The position numbers and the translations under genes are program-made. This document shows positions 25,017 to 35,145 of a stretch of DNA of 64,000 nt, piece by piece. The notes under the pieces were generated by a model that was not told the origin of the DNA, made no database searches, and saw only the letters and a program-made list of their open reading frames with translations. The number at the start of each line of letters is the position of its first letter. Position 1 is the stretch's first letter. Source of the stretch: Sipunculus nudus (Eukaryota > Annelida > Sipuncula > Golfingiida > Sipunculidae); contig CM049322.1 of NCBI GenBank assembly GCA_026874595.1, positions 56,668,386 through 56,732,385 of the forward strand, given 5' to 3'.

Positions 25017-28000
25017 GGTCCTGCTTAATTGTATATCGTATAATTGTATATCCCGTTCAATTGTATGAAATAATGAATAACGAAAACATTTTCTTATATC
25101 TTCTTGATAAAATTCTCCGTTTTTATGAAGGTCTGAAAAATGCATACGTCGGTTAATTATATAGTATTATCCGTCCATCATGCACGACAATCCCGAAACG
25201 ATCCCTGGGTGAAGTTAGACGTTTTCCGGAAACGTCCGTTTTAAAGAGCACACACGAACAGGTTAACGTGTAGTAATTATTTTTTAACTTAAAAAAATAC
25301 TTGTAATAAAAAAAATTAGAATCTCGCTGAACTATGTGGCCTTTGAACTTGAAGATCAACGCCTTGTTTATCTGAATAATCCGCTAAAATAAATATAATC
25401 GGTACACAAATAAGATATTTTATTAAACAGGACCGACTTTTTACACAAAGACACACACACATATATAAGGATATAAATAACCAGGCATTAACCATTTGAT
25501 TGGTGATTAACTTCACTTACAAAGGTTGTACTTGCGGCCCAGGTACCTCATGATTGCGATACTTTGGGATAATTTGACATTCCCATCCATGTAATATGGC
25601 AACTGAAAACAAATATTAATATTTTTATTCTCGCCCACCACGGCAGTCAGTTTCACAGTGTTTTAAAATTAACCGGCCCATTCTCTGTCAAAAGGTTGTA
25701 TTTTGTACAAGGACCACCTATGACAACTTTGGATTCATTGGTGCAGTGTAAAACCAAAGAAAGCAGTTACGTTTATACAAGTTCATAGAAAGCACATCGA
25801 AGTAAACTTTAATGCTTATATTTTTGGATATATGCATCTTCTTCTTAAATATACACAATGACACTGCTTTAAGGATGCAAAAATACACCTGGGAACAGAA
25901 GTTTCTCGAAAATCTAACAAATGCTACTTTTTGTTCCGATGGGATATACATTTAAACATTTAATAATTGTTCCAGAGTTATAACATATTTTGTTATAAAT
26001 GAGCGGCACCATAAGGCCCCAGAGGGTCTTGTTGCAGTTCCCTTTCATCTTTCCGTGAGTAAGGATTAATCAATCTTCAAGTATTTCACGTTAAATATTC
26101 AGATATGCATAATAACTTGGAACAAGCATGGTCCACTGCGTTCGGTAATCCCTATTGGGAAATGGTAATACGGCCTCAGCCGTTCCCCAGGGTGCCACCT
26201 CAAAGTCTATATTCTCTGAGTCTAGCCCGACAAAACTAAAACTAGAACTTAAGATCCAAGAATAAATAAAAATAGTTATCTCCATACTGACAGACATTCC
26301 GTCCCAATTTAATGGCTTTTCTGTCGTGTAGTAGACATTGTTTCATTGTCCGACAAGAGCAATCTCTCTTATTCGAATGTTCTATGGATGTAAGAGTCTT
26401 TGAGTGTTTCGTATAAGCGAGTGAGGTACAGTGGTAGAGATTTGATGTTGTCCGTACACAATACATATTATATCCCGGGTGTATTCAAATAATCCAGCAT
26501 CATCTTAAATCACACATGCAAAAATATGCATCATATGGCAGGGTGAGTACCGAATGCCAACAACAGGGCCATGGAGCGAAACATTAACTGTCATATCTGT
26601 TTATAAAATCAATGTTATAATACATTAACTAATACATTTTAAATTCATTGCTCATAATACAGCACTACTGGTTTTGCATTGACGCGGGAGCGATTAATCA
26701 TTATGGAGTGGATGGAGTCGATATCTAGCAATAAAAAATGACTTCGTTTACACATTAAATACTGTCATCATATAACGCACAAGATTTATCACTACTAAGG
26801 CTATGTCAACCAGCTGGATATGCCCCATCCGCTCGAGTGCAAACCTTTGCCCGATCTCTGAACATAGTACTTTTGGTACACGCGCTCTTGGTTGCCAATA
26901 TAACTTTCGGTACACGAGCTCTTGGTTGCCAATTTAACTAATATATTTTCAAGACGAAAACTTATATTTTGACAAAATTGACGTCTCTATAAACAAATGG
27001 ACAGACATGATATATTCACAATTTTGCTACATTTAGATATAAGTAAATAAGTGACTTTTGTATACGACTAAAGGTACTTAAATATTTGTCATAATATGTG
27101 TATAATCTCAGGGTAGGGGTTCATTTTTTTAATACAAAAGTTGCCCAGCAAACTAATCCCGGCACACGAACATACAATGACATACGTTGTAATGGTTTTG
27201 GTGTGAGTAAACTGAATTATGTGTACCAGAATGAGACCAAGGGCCAAATCTTGCGCACACGGGACTCATCGAAACCAAGGCGGAAATTATAAGACAAGAA
27301 ACAGAGAAGAAACTTTGGTGTTATGCTTTAGGAAAATCTTGCTTTGTGAAGATGTGCGGTACTTCCACCAGGTGCGCGCTATAATTGTTTCCCGTCACTG
27401 ATTTCCCCCGCCGTAGGTTTTTTACTGTTTGTGGACGGGGGCAATCAAACAGTTTCATGAGGAAATATTGACAGATGCATTTAAGTATTATAGTGAAATC
27501 AATATATCTTATGTATATTGAACATGACTGGCCTGTGAATAGGTGGTAAGGATTATATGAAAGGTAGTTAAGAATGAACACCCAGTTGAACCGAAACAAT
27601 GCAAAGTGACACTAAAACTTACATTTGGGAAGTCTAATCCAAGTGAGTACTTGACGTCGAACCAGCAGGATTTGTCATAATCTGGCGCTGTAAAGCAACA
27701 AGAATACCCATTAGGAAGTGAAGTGACCCACTGGGCAGCATAATGGGAATCTTAATACTACAAACCGTTAACTATATAAGTATTCATCAAGTTTTATTTT
27801 TCCTATGACAATTACGCATTTTTAGCATACGTATGAGCAAGGAATGTGAAGGTAATAGTTTATTAATTGTGAATTATACTCAATAGATAAACATTTAATA
27901 AATTTTGATTTTCATGAAAAAAAACCCTAAAAACGGTACAATAATAGCACAAGTAATTATATATGGAGGATGTGCGTATAAAAATAACAATTATTCACTG

Positions 28001-29527
28001 AAATCAAATATATGTATGTTTCGTCTTTACTGCTGTCCATTGCAAAAGGCGGATTTTCTTTTTTTTTCATAAAGGGCTGCAATTCCATATTAGGCAGAAT
28101 GCCCAAACCCACGGACCACTATCAATAAAAGGAATAGAATCTTTGAAAGGAACCTGCCTTATATAAACTAAGCTCAGATACGTATCCTTGCATGTCAGCG
28201 TTTTCAGTTTGCTATACATACGTTGTCCATTTTAACTCCATTATGCACAATGGTACACCAGTAATAACTTACCTGGTCCACATTTGTACATTTTGTCCTC
28301 AAATTCTTCCCCAACATAGTTCAACAGGAGGCGAATTGGCTGGGCAAACTTTAATTGATACACAAAAAGAACAATATAAAAATATGTTCACGTTGCATTA
28401 AAACACTCGGTGAATATAAAATCATTTACTACAATGAATTAAAGAAATATATTGTAAATATATAATAATCAATGGGTGGACTTTGAACACAGATGTAAGA
28501 TTTGGGCAAATCCTATGCAAAAATATCTGAATACATTTGTGAATAAAATATATATGCAACTTCATAATGCAAATAATCTCATATCAGCTCAGGCCGCCAG
28601 GAGAAACGCGGCTCCCGTTACATAGACCATGTGCAAACTCATGAGAAATTTTATATGAAATGTTTCGCATAATACATATGATTGATAACGGTTTCATTGA
28701 CAGCTTGAACCAAACCAATTTTACCACCTCACAATGGAAAATTAATTCTTTTGGTAGCTTTATTTCCTCCATAATTTATTGGAATGTTGCTTGCATATAA
28801 CCAAAAGCTTATTTTTATCAAAATCCATTTAAAAAGGTTATCATTGCCTGTCTGCAAAGAAACAAAACATGTATTCTGAACGACTCAAAACTGCAAGTCA
28901 TCATGATCACCCCGTATGCGTGCTGATCTGATATACATTGCCTATTGAAACCTTCTAACAAATAATAGTCAGAAGCTGCTATTGACTCTTTTACAGAAAT
29001 AAGATATGGCCATTGGACCTCTAGACAAATGAAACTGGAGATATCAAGGTGATTTTATTGATTTTTATCAACACGAGTAAGGAATACTTTTTTTTATCTA
29101 GGCAGACTAAGACACAAAATGATACGTGGCCAAATTGTCTTAATTTCTATATTATAAATACACGTGGTTTACACAAAAACATTCCATAATCTATTTGAAA
29201 ATCACTAAGCAAATGATTGTGCCTTTGATATTAGACTGCAGATAAAAACAATGCAAAATTTTCTTTTAATTATATATATACACCGACTAGTAAGAACATT
29301 TTCACTTATATATACTGTTATGTATCATATGCCGAAGGCGATTATTGGGAAATATTATTCTAAAAATCATCTTCTGCGGGGATTTAACACCCCAAACTTG
29401 CATTTTTTGGTTCCACTTAATCACTGCTGGCAGCTGGTTCGCAAAACCGGTGGTTGGTTCACGTATTAATCGAAAGATTTAAGATACTTACGCCCCTTAT
29501 ATCCCAGTAAGCAAGCACTGACGGCAT
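18054..29527 (-). CDS. GSTM-like: Glutathione S-transferase, mu class; complete 8-exon gene
   Basis: Cytosolic mu-class GST, which conjugates reduced glutathione to electrophiles and acts as a homodimer. Coding exons on the minus strand: 29527-29492, 28348-28273, 27687-27623, 25602-25521, 24326-24226, 23237-23142, 22074-21964, 18140-18054; total 654 nt, 217 residues plus TAG. Exon lengths equal those I recall for exons 1-7 of human GSTM genes, and every intron is GT-AG with consistent phase. Seen in the translation: N-terminal thioredoxin-like domain (about 1-82) with Tyr7, Trp46, Lys50, Asn59-Leu60 and Gln72-Ser73; helical C-terminal domain (about 90-217) with Asp106 and Tyr116. These are the known GSH- and substrate-site positions of mu GSTs. 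Lys replaces the usual Arg at 43. The start is the first ATG in exon 1 and gives the family-typical MPxxLxYWDIRG. A diverged duplicate follows downstream. No stop or frameshift was seen. Orthology to a named vertebrate GSTM is not claimed. Confidence 0.95.
20010..20414 (+). mobile_element. tRNA-derived SINE, full length, with target duplications
   Basis: The tRNA-like head has a Pol III A box TGGCTCAGAGG (20025-20035) and B box GGTTCAAATCT (20068-20078). The body is shared with copies at 31.7 and 60.5 kb (tttttcacggtcggccc, ccaggatata, ggaggcggttacctcc). The 3' end is A-rich. The 10-bp GTAACACTCA occurs on both sides (20000-20009 and 20415-20424), a direct repeat expected of LINE-type target-primed insertion. 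It lies antisense in GST intron 7, inside the hAT-like element, so it is younger than that element. Confidence 0.88.
20470..20531. repeat. (CT)n followed by (TA)n
   Basis: About 14 CT units (20470-20497) then about 14 TA units, inside the hAT-like element just after the SINE's 3' target duplication. Confidence 0.95.
20549..20904. mobile_element. Possible small nested hAT-like element with ATCGAT-rich ends
   Basis: The left end cagtggtgtacc is followed by aattgataaaatcgatgatt. The right end reads aatcaattaataatcgatca ... cagccctcg. Inverted ATCGAT-rich subterminal regions near a CAG-type end resemble small non-autonomous hAT elements. The terminal inverted repeat and an 8-bp duplication are not clear, so this is tentative. 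Confidence 0.3.
21964..22074 (-). CDS. GSTM-like: GST-mu exon 7 (residues 153-189)
   Basis: 111 nt starting [20 protein letters not shown] and ending ALVSRFE. The T-x-A-D-F motif is the N-capping box/hydrophobic staple seen in GST folds. The acceptor is TTACAG and the donor GTAATG. The intron after it holds the hAT-like element and SINE. Confidence 0.95.
23142..23237 (-). CDS. GSTM-like: GST-mu exon 6 (residues 121-152)
   Basis: 96 nt, phase 0 at both ends, encoding [20 protein letters not shown] then [12 protein letters not shown]. The WFAG segment precedes the conserved helix in GST C-terminal domains. The acceptor is TTACAG and the donor GTAAG. No counterpart survives in the neighbouring pseudogene. 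Confidence 0.94.
24226..24326 (-). CDS. GSTM-like: GST-mu exon 5 (residues 87-120)
   Basis: 101 nt encoding [20 protein letters not shown] then [13 protein letters not shown] after a split Cys87. It holds Asp106, which contacts GSH of the partner subunit in mu enzymes, and Tyr116, the electrophile-site tyrosine. The acceptor is CTAG and the donor GTAAG. Confidence 0.95.
24953..25014. repeat. (TA)n microsatellite in GST intron 4
   Basis: About 31 uninterrupted TA units between exons 5 and 4 of the intact gene. Confidence 0.95.
25521..25602 (-). CDS. GSTM-like: GST-mu exon 4 (residues 60-86, first base of 87)
   Basis: 82 nt beginning [20 protein letters not shown] and ending GRKYNL. It contains the cis-proline motif Leu60-Pro61 and the Gln72-Ser73 pair that binds the gamma-glutamyl part of GSH. 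The acceptor is TTTTCAG and the donor GTAAG. This exon is the one most often preserved as a relic elsewhere in the window (10.7, 33.1 and 48.65 kb). Confidence 0.95.
27623..27687 (-). CDS. GSTM-like: GST-mu exon 3 (residues 38-59)
   Basis: 65 nt encoding [20 protein letters not shown] then PN. It carries Trp46 and Lys50 and ends at Asn59, all GSH-contact positions in mu GSTs. The acceptor is TTACAG and the donor GTAAG. The pseudogene copy has AT in place of this donor GT. Confidence 0.95.
28273..28348 (-). CDS. GSTM-like: GST-mu exon 2 (residues 13-37, first base of 38)
   Basis: 76 nt encoding [20 protein letters not shown] followed by YKCGP. It covers helix 1 and the mu-loop region (about 33-42) characteristic of this class. 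The acceptor is AG after a purine-rich stretch (ttaaag), weaker than the other acceptors. The donor is GTAAG at 28272. Confidence 0.93.
29492..29527 (-). CDS. GSTM-like: GST-mu exon 1 (residues 1-12)
   Basis: Encodes [12 protein letters not shown], the first beta strand of the GSH-binding domain, with the catalytic Tyr7 that activates the glutathione thiol. It ends in phase 0 at a GTAAG donor (29491-29490). The 36-nt length matches mammalian GSTM exon 1. The equivalent exon in the tandem copy at 15.6 kb has His at residue 7. Confidence 0.95.
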
Positions 29528-29870
29528 CTTCTGAGGTTTAGGTGCAAAACTTCCGCCCAATATGAATAGAACAGTCGTTGTTCGGCTGCCGAGGTCCAAG
29601 CAAATTAGGAACGTGGGCTGTGCGTCCACACTAAAGGTTTCGGGTATCTATGAATAAGCCTTTTTACCTCATAAGCGTTAGACTGATATGTCACATGACG
29701 TTAATGTACACATGTGACCTTGAGTGAAGGCGTTCCGTAAGATAAGTAATTGCTAGGGACAGAGAGGCCTGTTTGAAAGGTCTAAAGTAGTGATATCTTT
29801 GTCTCGATAAGACAGAAGCGGTCAAGGTTTAATGAGATATGAACCCAAACAATGTATGTGTATTTAGGCG
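29528..29870 (-). promoter_or_regulatory. Putative 5' flank/promoter of the GST-mu gene
   Basis: About 300 bp upstream of the start codon are clearly conserved with the flank of the tandem copy (15677-15990), including the 5' leader next to the ATG and the block around ggctgccgaggtcc. Conservation outside the exons suggests the duplication included the promoter. TGACCTTGA at 29715-29723 is the reverse complement of TCAAGGTCA, a monomeric nuclear-receptor half-site of the ERR/SF-1 type. The pseudogene flank has TGACCTTAA there. No convincing TATA box or antioxidant response element was found. A non-coding first exon cannot be excluded. Confidence 0.45.
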
Positions 29871-30599
29871 TAAGGGAACTAGTAATGGATCATATAAAGA
29901 AACTTACTGCACAAAAACACAATAAACTGTTTTGATAATAAGCTCAATTGAGTAAAAAATAAATTACATAAAGAATACACAAAAATACACCAATATTCTA
30001 AAATAAGATAATTAGTCATAGAAGTCATATGAGTAATATAATTTGGTGGTCATAAATTCAGGTTCATTCACAATAGTTATAAAAAATCAACGATTCCGAA
30101 ATTGTAATATCTACTAGATGAAATTCTACTACTAGATAAAACAGCCGTGTTCAAGTGAGGACATTTTCCTTTACTATTGAAAATACCTTTTATTGGGGCA
30201 AAAATATCATTCAGCGTCAGCGAAACTGATATCATAATATACATGTAGCCTTTTGTATTTTACGAGCTTGTACATGCAGGTTATTTGCAAGACAGTATAT
30301 CAGAGAATTGACCGAGCTTTTGATTCATCAAAAGCAAAGATACATTTTCCTCGAGATTGGCAAAACCATGTTGCACAAACATATGACTATATATGTATAA
30401 CAGAATATAAGGGGTCAAGTATAAAGTGCTCAAAACAGCTTGGAAGTGCATGTCAACTGAATAGTAAACACGTTGGAAGATTGAGTTTCTATACTCTGTG
30501 TGTATATACATATAAATATATTTATATATATAATGTACTCTATACATATATACATACTTACATATATAAAATATTATATAATATTATGTATGATATGAT

Positions 30600-30800
30600 A
30601 TAATACCTAATGCTAAGCCCACTTCATGGCACCGATGCTGGTGTTCTGTATTGCCTAGAGGAAATTGTTAATACCGGCACCGTAAAGTCTTTATTTTTTA
30701 TATATCCAACCGAACAAAATATTCAAAATACACAAAAACTAACCAATACAAGTCACAATACACTTAAAGATAGTTATCTGTCAACTCAAACTATTCAGGT
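30600..30800. repeat. Dispersed repeat, copy 1
   Basis: aatgctaagcccacttcatg, gttctgtattgcctagagga and cgtaaagtctttatttttta match 33630-33810. The shared ctccatgg-like part also resembles the SINE tail on the minus strand at 39180, so a relation to that family is possible. Confidence 0.5.
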
Positions 30801-30806
30801 GCATTG

Positions 30807-30821
30807 CCCCCCCCCCCCCCC
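30807..30821 (+). repeat. C15 homopolymer
   Basis: Run of 15 C within GST intron-like relic DNA; the opposite strand is G15. Confidence 0.95.
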
Positions 30822-31170
30822 GAGTACCACCCTTTGTACAATCTGTGAACACTTTTTGGTACCTACACTAGATTGTCAATATAATCAAACTATTTGACAG
30901 GGAATCTGATATTTTTCGCATATTTGATGTTTCTACGAGCGGACAGATATATTCGTATAGCAAGATATTCGTAGAGTTTATTACGTACTGAGTTGAGTTA
31001 GTAAGTGAATTTTGTATTGAGAAAGGGGTATAAATCCCTATACCATTTTACTGCGATGCATGGATTATTTGTTTGTATATACTAGTTGTTAATATTGTTA
31101 TGGGGTCACGTTTTAAAGAATTGGAATGAAATGAACAGGTAAACAGACACGAACAAACTAAAGCATACCC

Positions 31171-31247
31171 ACTCTACATGTTAATATCTTTTCCTTAAAC
31201 TCTTCTCCGACATAGTTCAACAGAAGACGAAATAACAGGCAGACTGT
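31171..31247 (-). pseudogene. GST-mu exon 2 relic
   Basis: The minus strand reads [18 protein letters not shown], matching the intact exon 2 ([18 protein letters not shown]) in frame, but with no usable acceptor and no GTAAG donor (the sequence continues agagtggg). DNA at 30830-30960 resembles GST intron 3 (compare 11290-11430), so this is a fragment of another gene copy whose exon 3 is gone. Confidence 0.85.
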
Positions 31248-31733
31248 TGTGAATATACAAAGCCAACAATGACAGAAAGATATAATCCATCAGATGCCCC
31301 CTGTTATTCAATTGCCGTGCATTTTCCTAATCCAACTTCATATTTAATCACATTCCTTTCCTTTAAGCCATCCGTTGACGTTCCGTTTAAGTGAAAGAAT
31401 CATTGAGTTCTTATATAAATCCTGCAAAACAGCAAGTAACAATTTGTCAACTCGTATGTTTTTTTCTTGTGTGTAACTGGAGAGCTTGCTTGTTTCTTCT
31501 CGCTTAAAGGTATAGTTATATATTGTTCAAACGGTGCTTCTTTTCGATAAGATGTGCTGCGAACGGCAGACAATTGCCACCGGTGGTTTAAGGATCCGCT
31601 GTTCCATATTTCATCAAAGCAACTAGAATAGGTAAAATAGGTCAGTCAGCGACGGCTTTGACACAGATTGTCACCTGGTCAAAGTACCAGGGAAACCTGC
31701 GGCAAGCGTCATTAGGAACTAATTTGTTAAGAG

Positions 31734-32115
31734 CAACCGGCTTCGGATTCAAAGCCGGGAGATCGTGAGTTCTTATCACAGCCGAGGCGCATAAATTTTT
31801 CACGGTCGGCCCCAACCAGGGCTGAGCAATGTGAAAGGCCATGCCCAACGGCCGTGTTTTACTGAAAAACGAGTGCGCCTTTCGGGGGTATAACCCAGCA
31901 ATTGGGACGATTACGCAGCCAGGGCCAACTGGTGCAGTAGTCAGCGGGCCTGGATAACGCCAGGATATAAAATGCAAGTAAGCGTGTGATACTGCCCTGT
32001 CATGTAGTCCGAAACCAAAATAGAATTCTGCAGATGTACATATTTGTAGTTAAGTTACCATTGGAAAAAAGGAGGCGGTTACCTCCACCAAAAAATAATA
32101 ATAATAATAATAAAA
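31734..32115 (+). mobile_element. tRNA-derived SINE, copy with deleted A box
   Basis: Colinear with 20015-20414 from accggcttc to ggaggcggttacctccacc, ending in an A/TAA-rich tail. The head lacks the A-box stretch (cttcggattcaaagccggg follows directly). The left flank (31590-31733) matches 55890-56020, which continues without a SINE. The right flank matches GST intron 5 (near 23380), so the insertion sits at or near a rearrangement junction. Confidence 0.82.
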
Positions 32116-33085
32116 AAACAGTTAGTCTGGCATATATGATTCCCTAAGGTTCAGATGTGATGTAGCTTGTGATTCTATGCTCACTTCATGCAAGAGGGAG
32201 GTATGTTTTAGTCTCTATGGATAAGAAGGATCATACAGTATTGTTTTATCCGCCAAAATAATATGTCACCGCATTTCTTTTTCTTAAACATAAATTTATT
32301 ACCCAGGAAGTGTATATATGAAATTCAAACATGATTTATAAATGTGTAATAGTTTCTGGGTGACATAGCTATCAAATCTATGTGAATCTCATGTGTTTTT
32401 TTGTTATAATAAAACATACCGAATTAGAGAAACTTGAAAGATTGGGTCTTGTTTAACTTAATAATCCTTCATTACAACACAGCTACTGGTAGCTGAGAGT
32501 TGCTGAAAGTTGCAAAGTTGCGGTAATTTAGCTGACTGGAAAAAAAAATCATGCCATCAGATTTTAGATACCTCTCGCCCACTGCATTTGCTTCTTCATT
32601 GTCATCTATAATTCTTCTAGACATTGTATTTATTTATGTCTCTCAGGAATGTTTTTATGCATTTACCTGACTATTTGTGGTCCTTATAAAATGTTATTGT
32701 AAATACCTGTTGAACATGACCTGTGCCGCTACGTTTGCTGCATGTCAACAGAACGGACTCCCAAGACAAGGCCTGTTTGAGAGGCGATCTGCCTATGTTT
32801 TTTATGCTTTGGAATCTCCGGTACTTGAAATGTTGGTTTCATGGCAGGAGACGATCCATGCCTGACTACTCCTCTATGGCTTGACAGCCGCTTTTCGAAT
32901 CCCTTAGATTTAAACTCTTTTAGTTTCAGTAAATATATTGACACTCTCTGTATGTACTATATACAGATATTTATACATATATGTGTGTGTGTTTTTGTAA
33001 GAGTGTAGGTGCATGTATGCCCAGTTCATAAGCATATCAGATAAGACAGGCATTGACCATATGTTGTGAGATGAACTTCACTTAC

Positions 33086-33160
33086 ACAGGTTGTACTTGC
33101 GGCCAAGCTATCTGATGATTGCGTTACTTTGGGGTTATTTGAAATCCCCATTCATGAAGT
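33086..33160 (-). pseudogene. GST-mu exon 4 relic
   Basis: The minus strand reads YFMNGDFK, stop, PQSNAIIR, stop, LGRKYNLC, colinear with intact exon 4 ([20 protein letters not shown]...). The GTAAG donor survives. The acceptor and first residues are deleted. Flanks match GST introns: 32500-32660 resembles 10200-10340, and 33195-33340 resembles 25640-25760. Confidence 0.87.
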
Positions 33161-33609
33161 AAGAAAACTAAAAAAATCCGTTATTCTAATTCGTACCAAC
33201 CATGGCAGTCAATTTCACAGTGTTCTTAGAATATCTAGACTAACAAATGACTTGTATAGATGTGTGGATTTGTATAGGAATGGCAAATGACAACTTTTGA
33301 TACATTTCGACAATATAAAGGCACAGAAGGCAGTCATCTGTCATTTTCGACATTGTTTTATTGATGTAATGATACACCTGAGCACAGGTATATCTCGTTA
33401 AAATCCAAGTTTTTATATTTTTGGTTTATGAACAAATGATATATGATCTTCTGAAGATATGCACCTCAGATTTTTATTAATAGTCCCAGAGGGTTAGTTG
33501 GATGAAAAATCTTTGATTATTGTTGAAGTGAACAGCACCTGACACCTATGGACGGGGATGTTGTATTTTCCTATCACTATCCAGTCAGGTAAACTTTATT
33601 TATTTTATA

Positions 33610-33815
33610 TAAAATGTATAAATATATATAAACAAAATAATGCTAAGTACTCTCCATGGCAACGATGGTGGCGTTCGGTATTGCCTAGATGAAGATTGTA
33701 ATAAGGACACCTTTAAGTCTTTATTTTTTTATGTCCGACCCAACAAAAAATGCAAACTACGCAAAATATTAACCACTGGAAATCACATTAAACTAAAAGA
33801 TAGATATCACCCTAC
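33610..33815. repeat. Dispersed repeat, copy 2
   Basis: Paralogue of 30600-30800: aatgctaagtactctccatg, gttcggtattgcctagatga and tttaagtctttattttttta. Both copies lie within GST-relic DNA, so duplication with the locus or separate insertion are both possible. Confidence 0.5.
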
Positions 33816-33899
33816 TGGTTAGTTTTCACCCTGTATTAAATGGATGTCCTGTCGAATAAGAGGACAGTGCTTCATTGTGTGCCTCTAGCAAAAGCAAGC

Positions 33900-34420
33900 T
33901 CTCACGTTCTTATTTATTAAACTGTTCCAATGTGAGCCCATATAATTTAAGAAGTATTACCGAGTGTGGAACATTGGTACATATTTGGTATTGCTCCTGT
34001 AAAGTACGGATTTTGAATGGTTATATAACAGGTGCATTGAAGTAAACAAAAATAAACAAAAATATCATTTCAAATATTGACAAAATTTAATATAACACAG
34101 CTACAACCCAAACAGCACACGTAAAGTTAGAGCTAACCTCCTGAACAGTATGTGGGCTATCTTTATAAAAATAGAAATCTTGATTTTTACCCTCTATATA
34201 ATGGTTTCATTAAATTTTGTCTTTGTGACCTAACATGTTCAAAATAGAACACTATGAGGACATTCCTGTGAAAAGTCCAAATGAAGTTAATGAAAGCAAT
34301 TAAATTCGTCAAAATTGTCTCAGAAGCGATTGCCCACGCGTGACGCTTGGTGCGCGCGTTTAGTATGTTTTTCCTTCAGAGTAGAATTATATTATTTGAA
34401 ATGCCTCTATCACGATGGCA

Positions 34421-34425
<5 letters not shown>
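33900..34425. repeat. Block paralogous to 57.6-58.14 kb
   Basis: aatagaaatcttgatt and catgttcaaaata match 57663-57740. cgcgtgacgcttgg and tttgaaatgcctctatcacg followed by atggca match 57990-58130. The copies diverge strongly. Here the block is cut by the (TA)n tract and the modular element. Confidence 0.55.

Positions 34426-34479
<54 letters not shown>
34421..34479. repeat. (TA)n microsatellite
   Basis: About 29 TA units at the boundary between GST-region spacer and the 330-bp modules. TA tracts are common insertion sites, which may explain the junction. Confidence 0.95.
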
Positions 34480-34484
<5 letters not shown>

Positions 34485-34485
<1 letters not shown>

Positions 34486-35145
34486 ATTGTTTTCTCTATT
34501 TTTGAGACCTTAAAAAATGTCAACATCTGTTAAAAAGGCACAAATCATAAAGACTGGACCTAGAATCTTAATTCTTGACACACTGAGAGGTCCATGCAAA
34601 ATCTCCTTGGAAACCAGAATTTAGGTCTCTGTTACCCATATCCTTTGAGCTATGGGACCCAAAAGTACCCCCTAGAATAGTAAAAAAATTCATATAAAAC
34701 TTCAATATCTCATTAACTGCTTGACTGATGGTCATGATTTTTGGCATACATATTGATCATGAGATGTTCCATTAGTTCCTGTAGACTGGTGGCGCCACCT
34801 GTATTTTTCAATTTTTACGAATTGTTTTCTCTATTTTTGAGACCTTTAAAAATGTGGTTAACTGTCAACAGGGTTCAAATCGCAACAACTGGACCTAGAA
34901 TCTTTATTCTTGTCATGCAAGGAGGCCCATGAAAAGTGCCGTTGGAAACTTGAAATTAGGTCTCTGTTACCCATATCCTTCAAGCTATAGGACTCCGAAG
35001 TATCCCTCAGAATAATGGACAATTTGATACAAAAGCTGAAGTATCCGACCAACTTTTGCGGAGATCACCATGATTCTTTGCATGGATATTGACCATTAAG
35101 TGTTTTGTTAGTTTCAGCAGACTGGTGGAGCCACCTGTATTTTTG
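34485..35145 (+). repeat. Two tandem ~330-bp modules
   Basis: Two direct copies (about 34487-34817 and 34818-35145) start with attgttttctctatttttga and end with actggtggcgccacctgtat or the variant gtggagccacc. The copies also share gttacccatatcctt and tggacctagaatctt. The final palindrome links them to the family of the adjacent hairpin-ended element. Confidence 0.75.

Larger units (their letters stand above)
16805..30130 (-). repeat. GST tandem duplication unit, intact copy
   Basis: The second direct copy, carrying the functional-looking GST-mu gene. It is longer than the degenerate copy (about 13.3 against 8.9 kb) because it keeps exons 6 and 7 and gained the hAT-like element and SINE in intron 7. 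It lacks the piggyBac-like insertion found in intron 3 of the other copy. Confidence 0.8.

Noticed and set aside
31642-31977. 111-codon minus-strand frame
   Set aside because: It lies mostly antisense to the SINE body and is explained by it.
32677-32944. Overlapping open frames on both strands
   Set aside because: They lie in GST intron-like relic DNA (similar to 10380-10640) and neither shows a motif.
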